A stretch of 22,883 bases of DNA from Candidatus Woesearchaeota archaeon (GCA_003695045.1 RFJB01000073.1:1-22883); one strand, 5' to 3'; numbered from the stretch's first letter, positions 1 to 7,173 are shown. Translations and numbers: made by a program. Notes: a model not told the origin generated them from the sequence alone.

Positions 1-95
1 AAATAATTAATTTCAATATTGAAATAAATATAATATATTAAACTGGTGTCCGGCCTGCTCATTCGCATTCAACCAATAAAAACAAATTACCAATC

Positions 96-163
96 ATAAC
101 TTATAAAACATATTTTGTAAAATATCTTATAAAAAATAACTTATGCGAAATATGTTTTGTAAA
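96..163. repeat. Imperfect direct repeat pair with TATA-like cores
   Basis: Unit 1 (96-121) and unit 2 (136-163) both begin ATAACTTAT and end TTTTGTAAA, with ACATA or AATATG between. A third CTTATAAAA core lies between them at about 126-134. They may be tandem promoter or operator elements, or only low-complexity sequence. No gene can be assigned to them. Confidence 0.45.
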
Positions 164-385
164 GAACTGTTTGAATCTGTTTTCTGACTTTCTTTCGGCT
201 TTTTCGGCACAACTTCCACCAACACAATCCCAAGACAAAGGTTTTTCTTATGAAGCTTCTCACCAAAACGACAAAACCCACATCTCAAAATAACATTTCC
301 ATAAGAAACAAAGGGGTAAGGGGGTGGCTTGGCGGAAACATCTCTTCAAAGCAGTTGTTGCGCCTTCTTTCCCAAATCAAAAACC

Positions 386-394
386 TATTAAATA
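386..394 (+). promoter_or_regulatory. Candidate TATA box of the wHTH/fen1/trm5 operon
   Basis: TATTAAATA, preceded by an A-rich stretch, is centred about 32 nt upstream of the ATG at 422. That spacing gives a very short or leaderless transcript. No strong SD precedes the ATG, which fits. Confidence 0.5.
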
Positions 395-421
395 CAACAC
401 AGATACAAACTAACGGTCAGC

Positions 422-1366
422 ATGGCAGCAGACAACGAAAAAATACTGTCCTTTGTCAGGGCGCACGGCCCCATAATACCAGTCCAGCTCGCAAAGCACA
501 TAGGAACAAACATCCTGTTCGCATCGGCAATGCTTGGAGAGCTGGCAAGCAAAGGGCTGCTCAAGATATCACATGTAAAAGTAGGCGGCACCCCGCTCTA
601 TTACCTTCCGGGCCAGGAGCACAAACTCCAAAATTACTCAAAAAACCTGCACGAAAAAGAGCAAAGGGCATACGAGCTTCTCAAACAACAAGGAGTCCTT
701 CAGGATTCAAAACAGGACCCTGTCATAAGGGCCGCTCTCAGAAACATAAAGGATTACGCAGTGCCTCTTGAAGTAACCACAAGCGCGACAGAACCGCCGC
801 AGCTCTTCTGGAAATGGTATCTCCTCTCAAACAGCGAAGCAGAGGAGAAAATAAGAAAGCTCCTTGGAATTGGCAACCCCCCAGAACAACAAACCCCTGC
901 AGAAGCACCAGAACAACCCATGGAAGAGCCCCAAAAAGAAACCAGAACACCAATCAAACGAGACGAACCCGCTCCCGAACAGCCGGAGCAAAAAACACCA
1001 AAACACACCGAATCAAAACAGGAAAAAACAACAACCCACCAGTCAGACGACTTCATAAAGTCAATATACTTATTCTTCAGGAAAAAATCAATCACTGTGA
1101 GAGATGAAAAAATAGTTCGGAAAGGAAGCGACGCCGAATTCGTTGTTGAAATACCCTCGCCTGTCGGCAACCTCAGGTACTTTGTTAAAGCAAAATCAAA
1201 AAAGAACTCCAACGATTCAGACATAAGCGCGGCATTCCTGCAAGGGCAGAGAAAAAACCTTCCCACAATATACCTCACGACAGGAAAAGTCACAAACAAA
1301 GCCAAGAAATCGGCCGAAAAGGACTTCCCCTCAATGCTCATCATAGAACTTTCTGAAGGGGACTGA
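422..1366 (+). CDS. Winged-helix protein with a C-terminal restriction-endonuclease-like domain
   Basis: This 314-residue protein is not from a family I can name. Residues 1-65 look like a winged helix-turn-helix with a C-terminal wing ending in PLYYLPG. Residues 66-150 are mostly helical. Residues 151-210 form a low-complexity Pro/Glu/Gln/Lys linker. Residues 211-314 have the alternating pattern of the PD-(D/E)XK (Mrr-like) fold: D237, strand EFVVEIP (239-245), strand RYFVKAKSK (252-260), then a strand with IYLTTG (283-288). The usual E/Q-x-K is K256-A-K258, so catalysis is uncertain. The stop is 4 nt before fen1 and the two are almost certainly co-transcribed, suggesting a DNA-processing role (inference). 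The domain call is fold-level only. Confidence 0.7.
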   Translation: MAADNEKILSFVRAHGPIIPVQLAKHIGTNILFASAMLGELASKGLLKISHVKVGGTPLYYLPGQEHKLQNYSKNLHEKEQRAYELLKQQGVLQDSKQDPVIRAALRNIKDYAVPLEVTTSATEPPQLFWKWYLLSNSEAEEKIRKLLGIGNPPEQQTPAEAPEQPMEEPQKETRTPIKRDEPAPEQPEQKTPKHTESKQEKTTTHQSDDFIKSIYLFFRKKSITVRDEKIVRKGSDAEFVVEIPSPVGNLRYFVKAKSKKNSNDSDISAAFLQGQRKNLPTIYLTTGKVTNKAKKSAEKDFPSMLIIELSEGD

Positions 1367-1370
1367 TACA

Positions 1371-2399
1371 ATGGGAACTAATCTTGCGCCGCTTCTCAAA
1401 CCAGAGCCGGTAAAAATAGACATCCTCAAAGGCAGGGTCGTGGCTGTTGACGCGTTCAACACACTATACCAGTTCCTAACGACAATAAGGGGTCCCGACG
1501 GAGCACTTCTTTCAGACAGCAAAGGCAGGCCGACATCGCACCTCGTCGGACTGTTCTCGAGAACAGCAAAGCTTGTCGAATCCGGAATAAAACCGGTATT
1601 TGTCTTTGACGGAGAGCCGCCCGAATTAAAGGGCCAGGAAAGGCAACGAAGAAAAGACGTCAAAGAAGACGCTGCGAAAAAATACGAGGAAGCCGCGCAA
1701 AAAGAAGACATTGAAGAAATGAGAAAATTCGCTTCCAGAACTGCAGTCCTCACAAAGGAAATGGTTGAAGAGTCAAAAGAGCTTCTTGATGCAATGGGAA
1801 TCCCAACCGTTCAGGCGCCCTCTGAAGGAGAAGCCCAGGTTGCGGCAATGGTAAGGCAGGGCAGGGCGTTCGCAGGCGTCTCGCAGGATTACGACAGTTT
1901 GCTCCACGGAAATCCAAGAATAATAAGAAACCTTTCACTGACAGGAAGAAGAAAGCGCGTCACCGGCGTAGGGTATGTTTCTGTTTCGCCCGAAATGATA
2001 CTCCTTTCAGACACCCTCAACAACTTGGGCATAGACCTTGACGGGCTGATATTCCTGTCAATACTTGTCGGCACGGACTACAATCCCGGCGGCATAAAAG
2101 GCATAGGGCCGAAAAAAGCGCTTGCTCTCGTGCAAAAGCACAAGCCGAATTACGAAAACATATTCAGAGAGGTTGAATGGCCTGAAAGCATGCCGTCCTG
2201 GAAGGAAATATTTGACACAATAAAAAACATGCCCGTAACATCAGAATACGACCTCTCATGGAAGCCGGTCGACAGGGACAAAATAATAAAAATGCTCTGC
2301 GGGGAGCACGACTTTTCCGAAGAAAGAGTTCTATCAACACTTCAAAAAATCGATTCTGAAGAAAGAAAACAAAAGTCGCTCGGCGACTTCTTCGGCTGA
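1371..2399 (+). CDS. fen: Flap structure-specific endonuclease FEN1
   Basis: FEN1 removes 5' flaps during Okazaki fragment maturation and base excision repair, acting with PCNA. The 342-residue length is typical of archaea. The two-metal acidic residues are all visible: D27, D80, E152 and E154 (in PSEGEAQ), D173 and D175 (in SQDYDSLL) and D236 (in VGTDYNPGG). GIKGIGPKKA (241-250) is the helix-hairpin-helix DNA-binding element. The C-terminus (Q334, L337, F340, F341) is a PIP box for PCNA binding. The N-terminus begins Met-Gly, as expected for a protein whose Gly2 lies in the active site. It is the middle gene of a three-gene operon, 4 nt after the upstream gene and 14 nt before the methyltransferase gene. 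Confidence 0.97.
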   Translation: MGTNLAPLLKPEPVKIDILKGRVVAVDAFNTLYQFLTTIRGPDGALLSDSKGRPTSHLVGLFSRTAKLVESGIKPVFVFDGEPPELKGQERQRRKDVKEDAAKKYEEAAQKEDIEEMRKFASRTAVLTKEMVEESKELLDAMGIPTVQAPSEGEAQVAAMVRQGRAFAGVSQDYDSLLHGNPRIIRNLSLTGRRKRVTGVGYVSVSPEMILLSDTLNNLGIDLDGLIFLSILVGTDYNPGGIKGIGPKKALALVQKHKPNYENIFREVEWPESMPSWKEIFDTIKNMPVTSEYDLSWKPVDRDKIIKMLCGEHDFSEERVLSTLQKIDSEERKQKSLGDFFG

Positions 2400-2413
2400 A
2401 CGGAGTTGTAAAA

Positions 2414-3430
2414 ATGATTGCAGCAAAAGTCCCAAAAAAGCACGCTCAAAAAGCAAGGGAGGAAATAATCAGAAAGAACCTCCTGAACAAAAATTACAAA
2501 ATCACATCAGACAAGGATTTTGTTTATTTTCCCCTCACCGAAAAAGCAAAGATAAAAAACGCACAAATCACAAGCAAAAGGGGCACAAAACTCAAAAAAG
2601 CTGAAAAGCCGCGAAACCTCAAACAAGCCCTGAAAGGAGTTCTCACAAAAAAAGAGCTCGCGCATCTAAAAACCAGCTTTGACGTTGTAGGGAGCATAGC
2701 AATAATGGAAATAGACCCTGCGCTGGTTCCAAAAGAAAAAACAATAGCGCAAAAACTCCTCGAGATAAATCCTGCTATAAAAACAGTTCTCAAAAAGGCA
2801 GGAGCGCACGAAGGCAGGTTCAGAACCCAAAAACTCAAACACCTCGCAGGCAAAAGAACAAAAGAGGCATGCGTCAGAGAGAACAACGTAACACTCTGCC
2901 TGAATGTTGAAAAAGTTTACTTCTCCGTCCGGCTTGCAACAGAGAGGAAAAGAATCGCCTCGCTCGTGAATCCGGGAGAAAAAGTGCTCGTTATGTTTTC
3001 CGGGTGCGGGCCCTACACATGCGTCATAGCAAAAAACACACAGGCAAAGAAAGTCGTAGGAGTAGAACTGAATCCTGAAGCGCACAAATATGCCCAACTC
3101 AACATAAAACAAAACAAACTTGAGGAAAAAGCAGAGGCAGTCCTCGGGGATGCACGGGAAAGCCACCTGCTCGGAAAGTTTGACAGAATATTAATGCCCC
3201 TCCCCAAATCCGCAGAGGAATTTCTTGATGCTGCGCTTCTCGCAGCAAAATCCAAAACAACAATACACCTATACACATTCGGAAGCGAAGAAGAGCTTGA
3301 AGACAGAAAAAAGCAGGTCAGGCAGATATGCAGACAGCACGGCAAAAGAATAAGAATCATTCACACCGAAAGGTGCGGCCAGTTCTCCCCAAAAGTTTAC
3401 AGGTGGTGCATTGACTTCCGATTGCTTTAA
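2414..3430 (+). CDS. trm5: tRNA (guanine(37)-N1)-methyltransferase, Trm5 family
   Basis: Trm5 enzymes use SAM to make m1G37 next to the tRNA anticodon, which prevents frameshifting. The 338-residue protein has an N-terminal region, a D1-like segment DVVGSIAIMEIDP (90-102) and a Rossmann methyltransferase domain. The block YFSVRLATERKRI (169-181) is characteristic of Trm5/TYW2. SAM motif I is MFSGCGP (194-200) and the ribose-binding acid lies in VGVELNP (215-221). The catalytic-loop block reads ILMPLPKSAEEFL (259-271), where canonical Trm5 has Asn before the LP, so specificity is less certain than the family. An SD (GGAG, about 8 nt before the ATG) supports this start. TYW2-type enzymes are the main alternative. 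Confidence 0.82.
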   Translation: MIAAKVPKKHAQKAREEIIRKNLLNKNYKITSDKDFVYFPLTEKAKIKNAQITSKRGTKLKKAEKPRNLKQALKGVLTKKELAHLKTSFDVVGSIAIMEIDPALVPKEKTIAQKLLEINPAIKTVLKKAGAHEGRFRTQKLKHLAGKRTKEACVRENNVTLCLNVEKVYFSVRLATERKRIASLVNPGEKVLVMFSGCGPYTCVIAKNTQAKKVVGVELNPEAHKYAQLNIKQNKLEEKAEAVLGDARESHLLGKFDRILMPLPKSAEEFLDAALLAAKSKTTIHLYTFGSEEELEDRKKQVRQICRQHGKRIRIIHTERCGQFSPKVYRWCIDFRLL

Positions 3431-3436
3431 ATATTT
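3426..3436 (+). promoter_or_regulatory. Candidate TATA box for the intergenic RNA
   Basis: TTTAAATATTT overlaps the stop codon of the trm5-like gene. Its centre is about 24-25 nt upstream of the first base of the G+C-rich structured segment at 3454, the expected archaeal TATA-to-start distance. The gene downstream lies on the other strand, so this box has no protein gene to serve. Confidence 0.5.
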
Positions 3437-3453
3437 CTTTCTCTTCACTTCAA

Positions 3454-3518
3454 ACGCGCGCGATGATTAAGTGAACACCCGAGCCCTATGGCTGACGGAA
3501 GTAACTGATGAGCGCGCA
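3454..3518 (+). ncRNA. Candidate structured small RNA, possibly C/D-box-like
   Basis: A compact G+C-rich segment lies in an A+T-rich gap between convergent genes. Its ends, GCGCGC at 3456-3461 and 3512-3517, can pair. Inside is a hairpin: CCG 3479-3481 and AGCC 3482-3485, loop 3486-3489, GGCT 3490-3493, a GA bulge, CGG 3496-3498. The sequence beside the terminal stem resembles C/D boxes: GCGATGA at 3460-3466 differs by one base from RTGATGA, and CTGA at 3505-3508 matches box D. Another CTGA is at 3492-3495. Box spacing is not canonical, since about 25 nt separate C from the first CTGA and there is no clear C'. A C/D guide RNA is one hypothesis. A convergent terminator is less likely because there is no T-tract on either side. 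Confidence 0.5.
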
Positions 3519-3550
3519 CCCATTATTCTAACAATTCTTCAAAGAACCAG

Positions 3551-4384
3551 TCACTTATGCGAGATAGACAAATACCAACCCATTCTTTTGTAGTTTACTC
3601 TTTGATTTTTTCCTTTCAAAAGCTCAAATTCAATCCCTTTAAATCCGGCATCCTCAAGCATTTTTCCAGCAATCTCTTTTGAAACCTTAAACTCTTCATA
3701 CCTGAACAGATCCATAATTGCGGTTTTTATCTGGTCGGCAACATTCTTTTCTTCAGGAGACGGCATTGCCAGGATGTGCTCTGCAGCGCACCCAAGCACG
3801 GATTCTGCAAATTTCCCAATATCAGATGGTTGATAATCCTTATTAAAATCATAGTCTGGAATGAAAACATCCCCTATAACATGAAGGCCTCCTTTTCTAA
3901 GATTGTTGTAAATCATTTTCAAAGCTTCTTCCTTGTTGTCAAAATGATGAAATGCAAATGTATGCAGAACGGCTTCTACTTCTCTGTCGCTGATGTATTC
4001 CTCTGCTTTTTTACAAACAAACTTCATGTTACTGAGGTGATGCTCGCTTGCCTTTCTTTCGCACAATTCCAGAAAAGAAGGGTCCGGTTCCACAACAGTA
4101 TATGTGCCGACACCATCCTTTTTCGCAATCATAACCGCAAGGTCTCCTGTTCCGGGTCCGTACTCAATAATATCTACAAGGCCCCCTCTCCCTCCTTCCC
4201 TTTCAATAACCTTGTCTATTTCACTGCTTATTCTTTCAAACAAAACAGGATAAAGAGGGTACTGCTTCATCTGCTCCTGATAAAAATTTACTCTCTCCTG
4301 TCCTGTAACCGAGTAATCCGACTCAAGGGCATGCAGTACAGCCGAAAAATACCCAGTCCTGTTTTCCAACCCTCCTTTCCCCAT
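3551..4384 (-). CDS. SAM-dependent class I methyltransferase
   Basis: This 277-residue protein has a Rossmann methyltransferase core. Motif I is EYGPGTGDL (74-82), the ribose-binding acid is in VVEPD (97-101), and a motif IV/V-like block LHTFAFHHF follows around 140. Residues 1-68 form a helical cap that could cover the substrate, and the last 80 residues add a helical and strand region. The substrate cannot be read from sequence. It is the last gene of the minus-strand operon with the second methyltransferase, the hydroxyacid dehydrogenase and the GAPDH-like gene. A TATA-like box at 4401-4410, overlapping the preceding stop, could also give it its own leaderless transcript. Local G+C is low, as in the rest of the block. 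Confidence 0.8.
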   Translation of the reverse strand: MGKGGLENRTGYFSAVLHALESDYSVTGQERVNFYQEQMKQYPLYPVLFERISSEIDKVIEREGGRGGLVDIIEYGPGTGDLAVMIAKKDGVGTYTVVEPDPSFLELCERKASEHHLSNMKFVCKKAEEYISDREVEAVLHTFAFHHFDNKEEALKMIYNNLRKGGLHVIGDVFIPDYDFNKDYQPSDIGKFAESVLGCAAEHILAMPSPEEKNVADQIKTAIMDLFRYEEFKVSKEIAGKMLEDAGFKGIEFELLKGKNQRVNYKRMGWYLSISHK

Positions 4385-4400
4385 TTCACCATCCCTTGCC

Positions 4401-4410
4401 AGTTTTTATA
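4401..4410 (-). promoter_or_regulatory. Possible internal TATA box before the terminal methyltransferase gene
   Basis: On the minus strand TATAAAAACT lies about 22 nt upstream of the start codon at 4384 and overlaps the stop of the preceding gene. It may give extra, leaderless expression of the last operon gene. The match is modest and could be chance. Confidence 0.3.
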
Positions 4411-5080
4411 TGGCCTGCCCCTTCCTTACCAGGGCAAAGTAAGATTCATGCCAGTGTCTTCCCTTCCTATGATATCCTTCTCCATGATACGGATCAGAGA
4501 ATCTCACAGTGTCTATGCAAAGAACTTCAAAACCCGACAAGAGGCGCTTAAAGTCGTTTAAGGAATAAAACCTCAAATAAACATCATTCCTCACAAATTC
4601 CCTGTCCGAGATTTTCGTTCCAAGACCTTTCTGCGGGTCCCGTATTGTTTTAACTTCTACAATTGCAAGAGCTCCGTCTTTCATGACGCGCTTAAACTCC
4701 TTAATTACATCTTCCGGTTTCCTCAGATGCTCTATGACGCCCTCACAAACTATAAGATCCACGCTTGCATCCGGAATTTCAATATCTTTCAGATTGTTCT
4801 TGAGAAGTTTGACATCAACCTTCTTTGTTTTCGCTGTTTCCGTGCATTTTTTCAACGCTTCTGCTGAAAAGTCAACACCTATTGCACGCATGCCCCTTTC
4901 CGCAAGGGCTATCAGGTTTCTCCCGTCTCCACAACCAGCGTCAAGAACAACATTCTTGCCCTCGGATTTCAGGAACTCAACCTTGTTCATAATATAATCT
5001 GTGGGACCTTCTCGCCACACAGAGTTTTTATCTGTGAATTTTTCATACACCTTATCCCATAACTTTTCCTCTCCTGTCAT
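4406..5080 (-). CDS. SAM-dependent class I methyltransferase (small-molecule type)
   Basis: The 224-residue protein resembles the UbiE/Methyltransf_11 type. Motif I is VVLDAGCGDGRN (44-55), followed by IGVDFS with the ribose-binding Asp (about residue 70) and a VCEGVIEHL block (motif IV) around residue 111. Its N-terminus (LWDKVYEKF) is typical of small-molecule methyltransferases. I start it at 5080 rather than at the longer frame opening (5143) because GAGGTG lies 6 nt upstream of this ATG, and the longer version would overlap the upstream gene. It lies 22 nt after the hydroxyacid dehydrogenase stop and is presumably co-transcribed. It is not a close paralogue of the neighbouring methyltransferase, so the pathway may methylate two positions or two substrates (inference). 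Confidence 0.82.
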   Translation of the reverse strand: MTGEEKLWDKVYEKFTDKNSVWREGPTDYIMNKVEFLKSEGKNVVLDAGCGDGRNLIALAERGMRAIGVDFSAEALKKCTETAKTKKVDVKLLKNNLKDIEIPDASVDLIVCEGVIEHLRKPEDVIKEFKRVMKDGALAIVEVKTIRDPQKGLGTKISDREFVRNDVYLRFYSLNDFKRLLSGFEVLCIDTVRFSDPYHGEGYHRKGRHWHESYFALVRKGQAI

Positions 5081-5102
5081 TTTTTTCACCTCACAGAATT
5101 CA

Positions 5103-6065
5103 TCAGTCGCAAAGATAACTGTCCAGGTCGCCGCGTTTTGCAATGCTTCTGACTGCTCTTATTGTTTCCATGATTAGCATGCTTCGTGCGTCCTCTGTAA
5201 ATGCCCCGATATGCGGCGTCCAGATCAGATTCCTGTGCTTTAACAGCTTCTCCACGACAACATTCCTTTTACCCTCCAGCAGGCAATCCTCTCCCTCAAT
5301 AACATCAACAGCCGCTTTTATCCTTCCAGAATCAAGTGCCTTCAGAAGGGCTGAATTTTCTATAACCGCTCCGCGGCTTGTGTTTATCAGGACGCTTCCT
5401 TTATTCATCATAAAGATGTTACTTTGGTTTATCAGGTGATGCGAAGTTTCATTGTAAGAACAGTGCAAAGTTACAATATTGCTTCGCTGGAGAATCTCAT
5501 TTAAACTTGCAAATTCAACACCCATCTCTTCAGCTTTCACTCTTAAGTCCCTGATGTCGTTCACCAGAACCTTCATACCTAAACATTTGCCTATCTCTGC
5601 CACTCTGCTTCCTATTCTGCCGAAGCCAACAACACCAAGGACCTTTCCCTTTAACTCTGTCCCTTTTTTCCCTTTCAATCTGTCCCATTCCTTTTTTTCA
5701 AACCAGAACTTCTCACTGCGCACAACTCCGAGCATAAGCCCTATTGTGTGCTCAGCCACGCTCTCAGTCGCATACCCTGGAATGTGCAGCGCAAGGATGC
5801 CTCTCTTTTTGCACTCTTCAACAGGAAGGTTGTCATAACCAGTGGATCTTGTTATAACTGCCTTGAGGAAAGGCATTCTGTCAAGGTCGCTAACATCAAG
5901 CACACTTTCACTCGTGATGACAACCAATTCCGCTTCTCCTGAAACATTCCCTTCCTCCTTTGCCTTTTTGAAAGAATTCCTAAATATCCTGAGAGTGTGC
6001 TCTTTCAACTCTCTTCTAAACACTTCTGTCTCCTCCTGATTGCAATTGTAAATATCAATTCTCAT
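5103..6065 (-). CDS. D-isomer-specific 2-hydroxyacid dehydrogenase (NAD-dependent)
   Basis: This 320-residue protein belongs to the D-2-hydroxyacid dehydrogenase superfamily (D-lactate, 3-phosphoglycerate and 4-phosphoerythronate dehydrogenases). The nucleotide-binding Gly motif is VGFGRIGSR (146-154), followed by an acidic residue in VLVNDIRD. The catalytic triad is R231 in NTSRGAV, E259 in DVIEGED and H285 in WTPHIGAFT. The DVxEGE form and overall length resemble D-lactate dehydrogenase-like members. There is no C-terminal ACT domain, unlike many SerA proteins. The chosen ATG has GGAGG 8 nt upstream. It overlaps the end of the GAPDH-like gene by 11 nt, suggesting translational coupling. The neighbouring GAPDH-like enzyme makes a sugar-phosphate or aldehyde-acid substrate plausible, but the substrate is unproven. 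Confidence 0.88.
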   Translation of the reverse strand: MRIDIYNCNQEETEVFRRELKEHTLRIFRNSFKKAKEEGNVSGEAELVVITSESVLDVSDLDRMPFLKAVITRSTGYDNLPVEECKKRGILALHIPGYATESVAEHTIGLMLGVVRSEKFWFEKKEWDRLKGKKGTELKGKVLGVVGFGRIGSRVAEIGKCLGMKVLVNDIRDLRVKAEEMGVEFASLNEILQRSNIVTLHCSYNETSHHLINQSNIFMMNKGSVLINTSRGAVIENSALLKALDSGRIKAAVDVIEGEDCLLEGKRNVVVEKLLKHRNLIWTPHIGAFTEDARSMLIMETIRAVRSIAKRGDLDSYLCD

Positions 6066-7125
6066 ACTGTAGCCCTCCGATATACTCAATCAGGTCGGCC
6101 ACCCTGCAGCAATAGCCATACTCATTATCATGAAATATTGAAAGAAAGACAGAATTGTTTTTCACTCCACTTCCAAATTTGCTTATAATTCCACTTTCTC
6201 TGCGCCTAAGATAGTCAATGCTTACTCTTGGAATTCCGGCTCTGTCCACAGATACTATTCTCTCTATTCCCTTCTGTTTTATCGCTTCATCAATTTCATC
6301 CAGAAAATTATCACGTGGGCTTCTGGAAAGCTCCAGTATGGCATGTATGACAGACACAATTTGTGTTGGAACCCGGTAGCTGTGGCTTGTAAATTTTCCT
6401 TTCAATTCAGGCAAAGCCCTTCCCACAGACTCTGCAATTCCAGTTCTCACAGGTATTATTGATGCAACAGAGCTTCTTCCAAGCTGATATTTTGTATGAT
6501 AACCATCAATCATCTGCTGACCTCTCAGTGCAGGATGCACTGTCAGCAGATGCCCCCCTTTTACTCCATACAGCTCTTTGAGAACCGCTATTACAGGAAC
6601 AATGGCGTTGCCTGTGCATGTGCTCGCCGAGATTATCCTGTTTCTTTTCAAATCCAGCTTTTCGTGATTGACTCCGTAAACAGCATAAAAGTCGCACTTC
6701 TCAATGTTTCTTGTGACTACAACCTGAAGATTCTTTCTCTTTCTGCATATTTTGTTAAGTTCAGAATACGATGCGGTCCCTGAGGCATCAACTACAATGT
6801 CGCATTCAAACTTTGACCACGGAATCTTCCTAATCTCGCCTTTCTGCAGATATGCTATCTCTCTTACAGATTCACTTTCCTTTTCTATTACTATTTCATG
6901 ACCGCTCTTCCTCACGCGGAAAGGACTTCTTCCGTAAACAGAATCGTTTGCGAGAAGATAAGTTGCGCTTTCAACCGGCATCAAATCTGCAACTGCCACT
7001 ATGTCGAAGCTTCTGTTTTCTTCAATTGACAATCTTGTTAGATTCCTTCCTATTCTTCCAAACCCAAACAATCCAACCCTTGTCCTTCTGGAATCTTCCT
7101 TATGAGCTTGTTTTCTCCTGCTCAT
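6055..7125 (-). CDS. Glyceraldehyde-3-phosphate dehydrogenase-like protein (bacterial/eukaryotic-type family)
   Basis: This 356-residue protein resembles the classic phosphorylating GAPDH family rather than the archaeal class II enzyme. NAD-binding GFGRIGR is at 21-27. The active-site block reads SASTCTGNA (166-174) where GAPDH has SNASCTTNC. The nucleophile C170 is kept, as are H197 in LLTVHPAL, phosphate-site R251 in YRVPT and the C-terminal HDNEYGY (332-338). The first 14 residues are a basic extension. The altered active-site flank and the context (hydroxyacid dehydrogenase, two methyltransferases, a dedicated regulator) suggest a specialised aldehyde-phosphate dehydrogenase; an erythrose-4-phosphate type is one alternative. 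It is the first gene of the minus-strand operon. Confidence 0.85.
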   Translation of the reverse strand: MSRRKQAHKEDSRRTRVGLFGFGRIGRNLTRLSIEENRSFDIVAVADLMPVESATYLLANDSVYGRSPFRVRKSGHEIVIEKESESVREIAYLQKGEIRKIPWSKFECDIVVDASGTASYSELNKICRKRKNLQVVVTRNIEKCDFYAVYGVNHEKLDLKRNRIISASTCTGNAIVPVIAVLKELYGVKGGHLLTVHPALRGQQMIDGYHTKYQLGRSSVASIIPVRTGIAESVGRALPELKGKFTSHSYRVPTQIVSVIHAILELSRSPRDNFLDEIDEAIKQKGIERIVSVDRAGIPRVSIDYLRRRESGIISKFGSGVKNNSVFLSIFHDNEYGYCCRVADLIEYIGGLQYEN

Positions 7126-7134
7126 TTTATCATC

Positions 7135-7147
7135 TCAAACATCTTGA
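7135..7147. promoter_or_regulatory. Candidate Lrp-type operator at the GAPDH-like operon start
   Basis: Read on the minus strand this is TCAAGATGTTTGA, a 13-bp near-palindrome (TCAAG-N3-TTTGA). It differs at one position from the perfect copy at 7241-7253 on the other side of the divergent promoter. It covers the transcription start predicted from the TATA box at 7165-7173, so binding would block initiation. Confidence 0.55.
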
Positions 7148-7164
7148 TATCACTTGTTGGTGGT

Positions 7165-7173
7165 TATTATATA
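7165..7173 (-). promoter_or_regulatory. Candidate TATA box of the GAPDH-like operon
   Basis: On the minus strand TATATAATA is centred near 7169, predicting a start of transcription near 7144 and a leader of about 19 nt before the ATG at 7125. The leader contains only a weak SD-like GAGATGAT just before the ATG. Confidence 0.5.

Larger units (their letters stand above)
1..421. other. A+T-rich non-coding region upstream of the first operon
   Basis: I see no convincing gene here. The first 170 bases are very A+T-rich, with a palindrome at 11-24 (TTTCAATATTGAAA, extending imperfectly to 6-29) and two related A+T-rich units at 96-163. From about 180 the composition becomes more mixed. A G-rich patch at 313-335 has several runs of two or more G. 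A TATA-like element at 386-394 precedes the first gene. An open frame that starts at 250 on the plus strand runs through the following gene in another frame and is a shadow. Confidence 0.6.

Noticed and set aside
2..68. A minus-strand open frame from ATG 66-68 to the left window edge
   Set aside because: Only about 22 codons are visible in very A+T-rich sequence, with no SD. It cannot be separated from chance.
250..771. Plus-strand 173-codon open frame
   Set aside because: It overlaps most of the winged-helix gene in another frame, and its product is Lys/Arg/Thr/Ser-rich with no domain.
754..1371. Minus-strand 205-codon open frame opposite the winged-helix gene
   Set aside because: It is an antisense shadow created by the Pro/Glu-rich linker, with no SD and no recognisable domain.
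422..2399. A restriction-modification or CRISPR-like defence system because of the nuclease-like domain
   Set aside because: No methyltransferase, specificity subunit, Cas gene or repeat array lies nearby, and the coupling to fen1 points to DNA replication or repair.
3505..3517. CTGATGAG resembles the core of a hammerhead ribozyme
   Set aside because: No downstream GAAA core strand or cleavage-site helix is present, and the stretch is better explained as a box D next to the terminal stem.
3454..3520. Fluoride riboswitch or tRNA in the convergent gap
   Set aside because: The GATG and CTGATG pieces recall the fluoride aptamer, but its first stem is absent and no plus-strand gene follows. There is no T-loop or anticodon arm for a tRNA.
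3776..4561. Plus-strand 261-codon open frame across the two methyltransferases
   Set aside because: It crosses two minus-strand genes with clear methyltransferase motifs, and its own product has no recognisable features.
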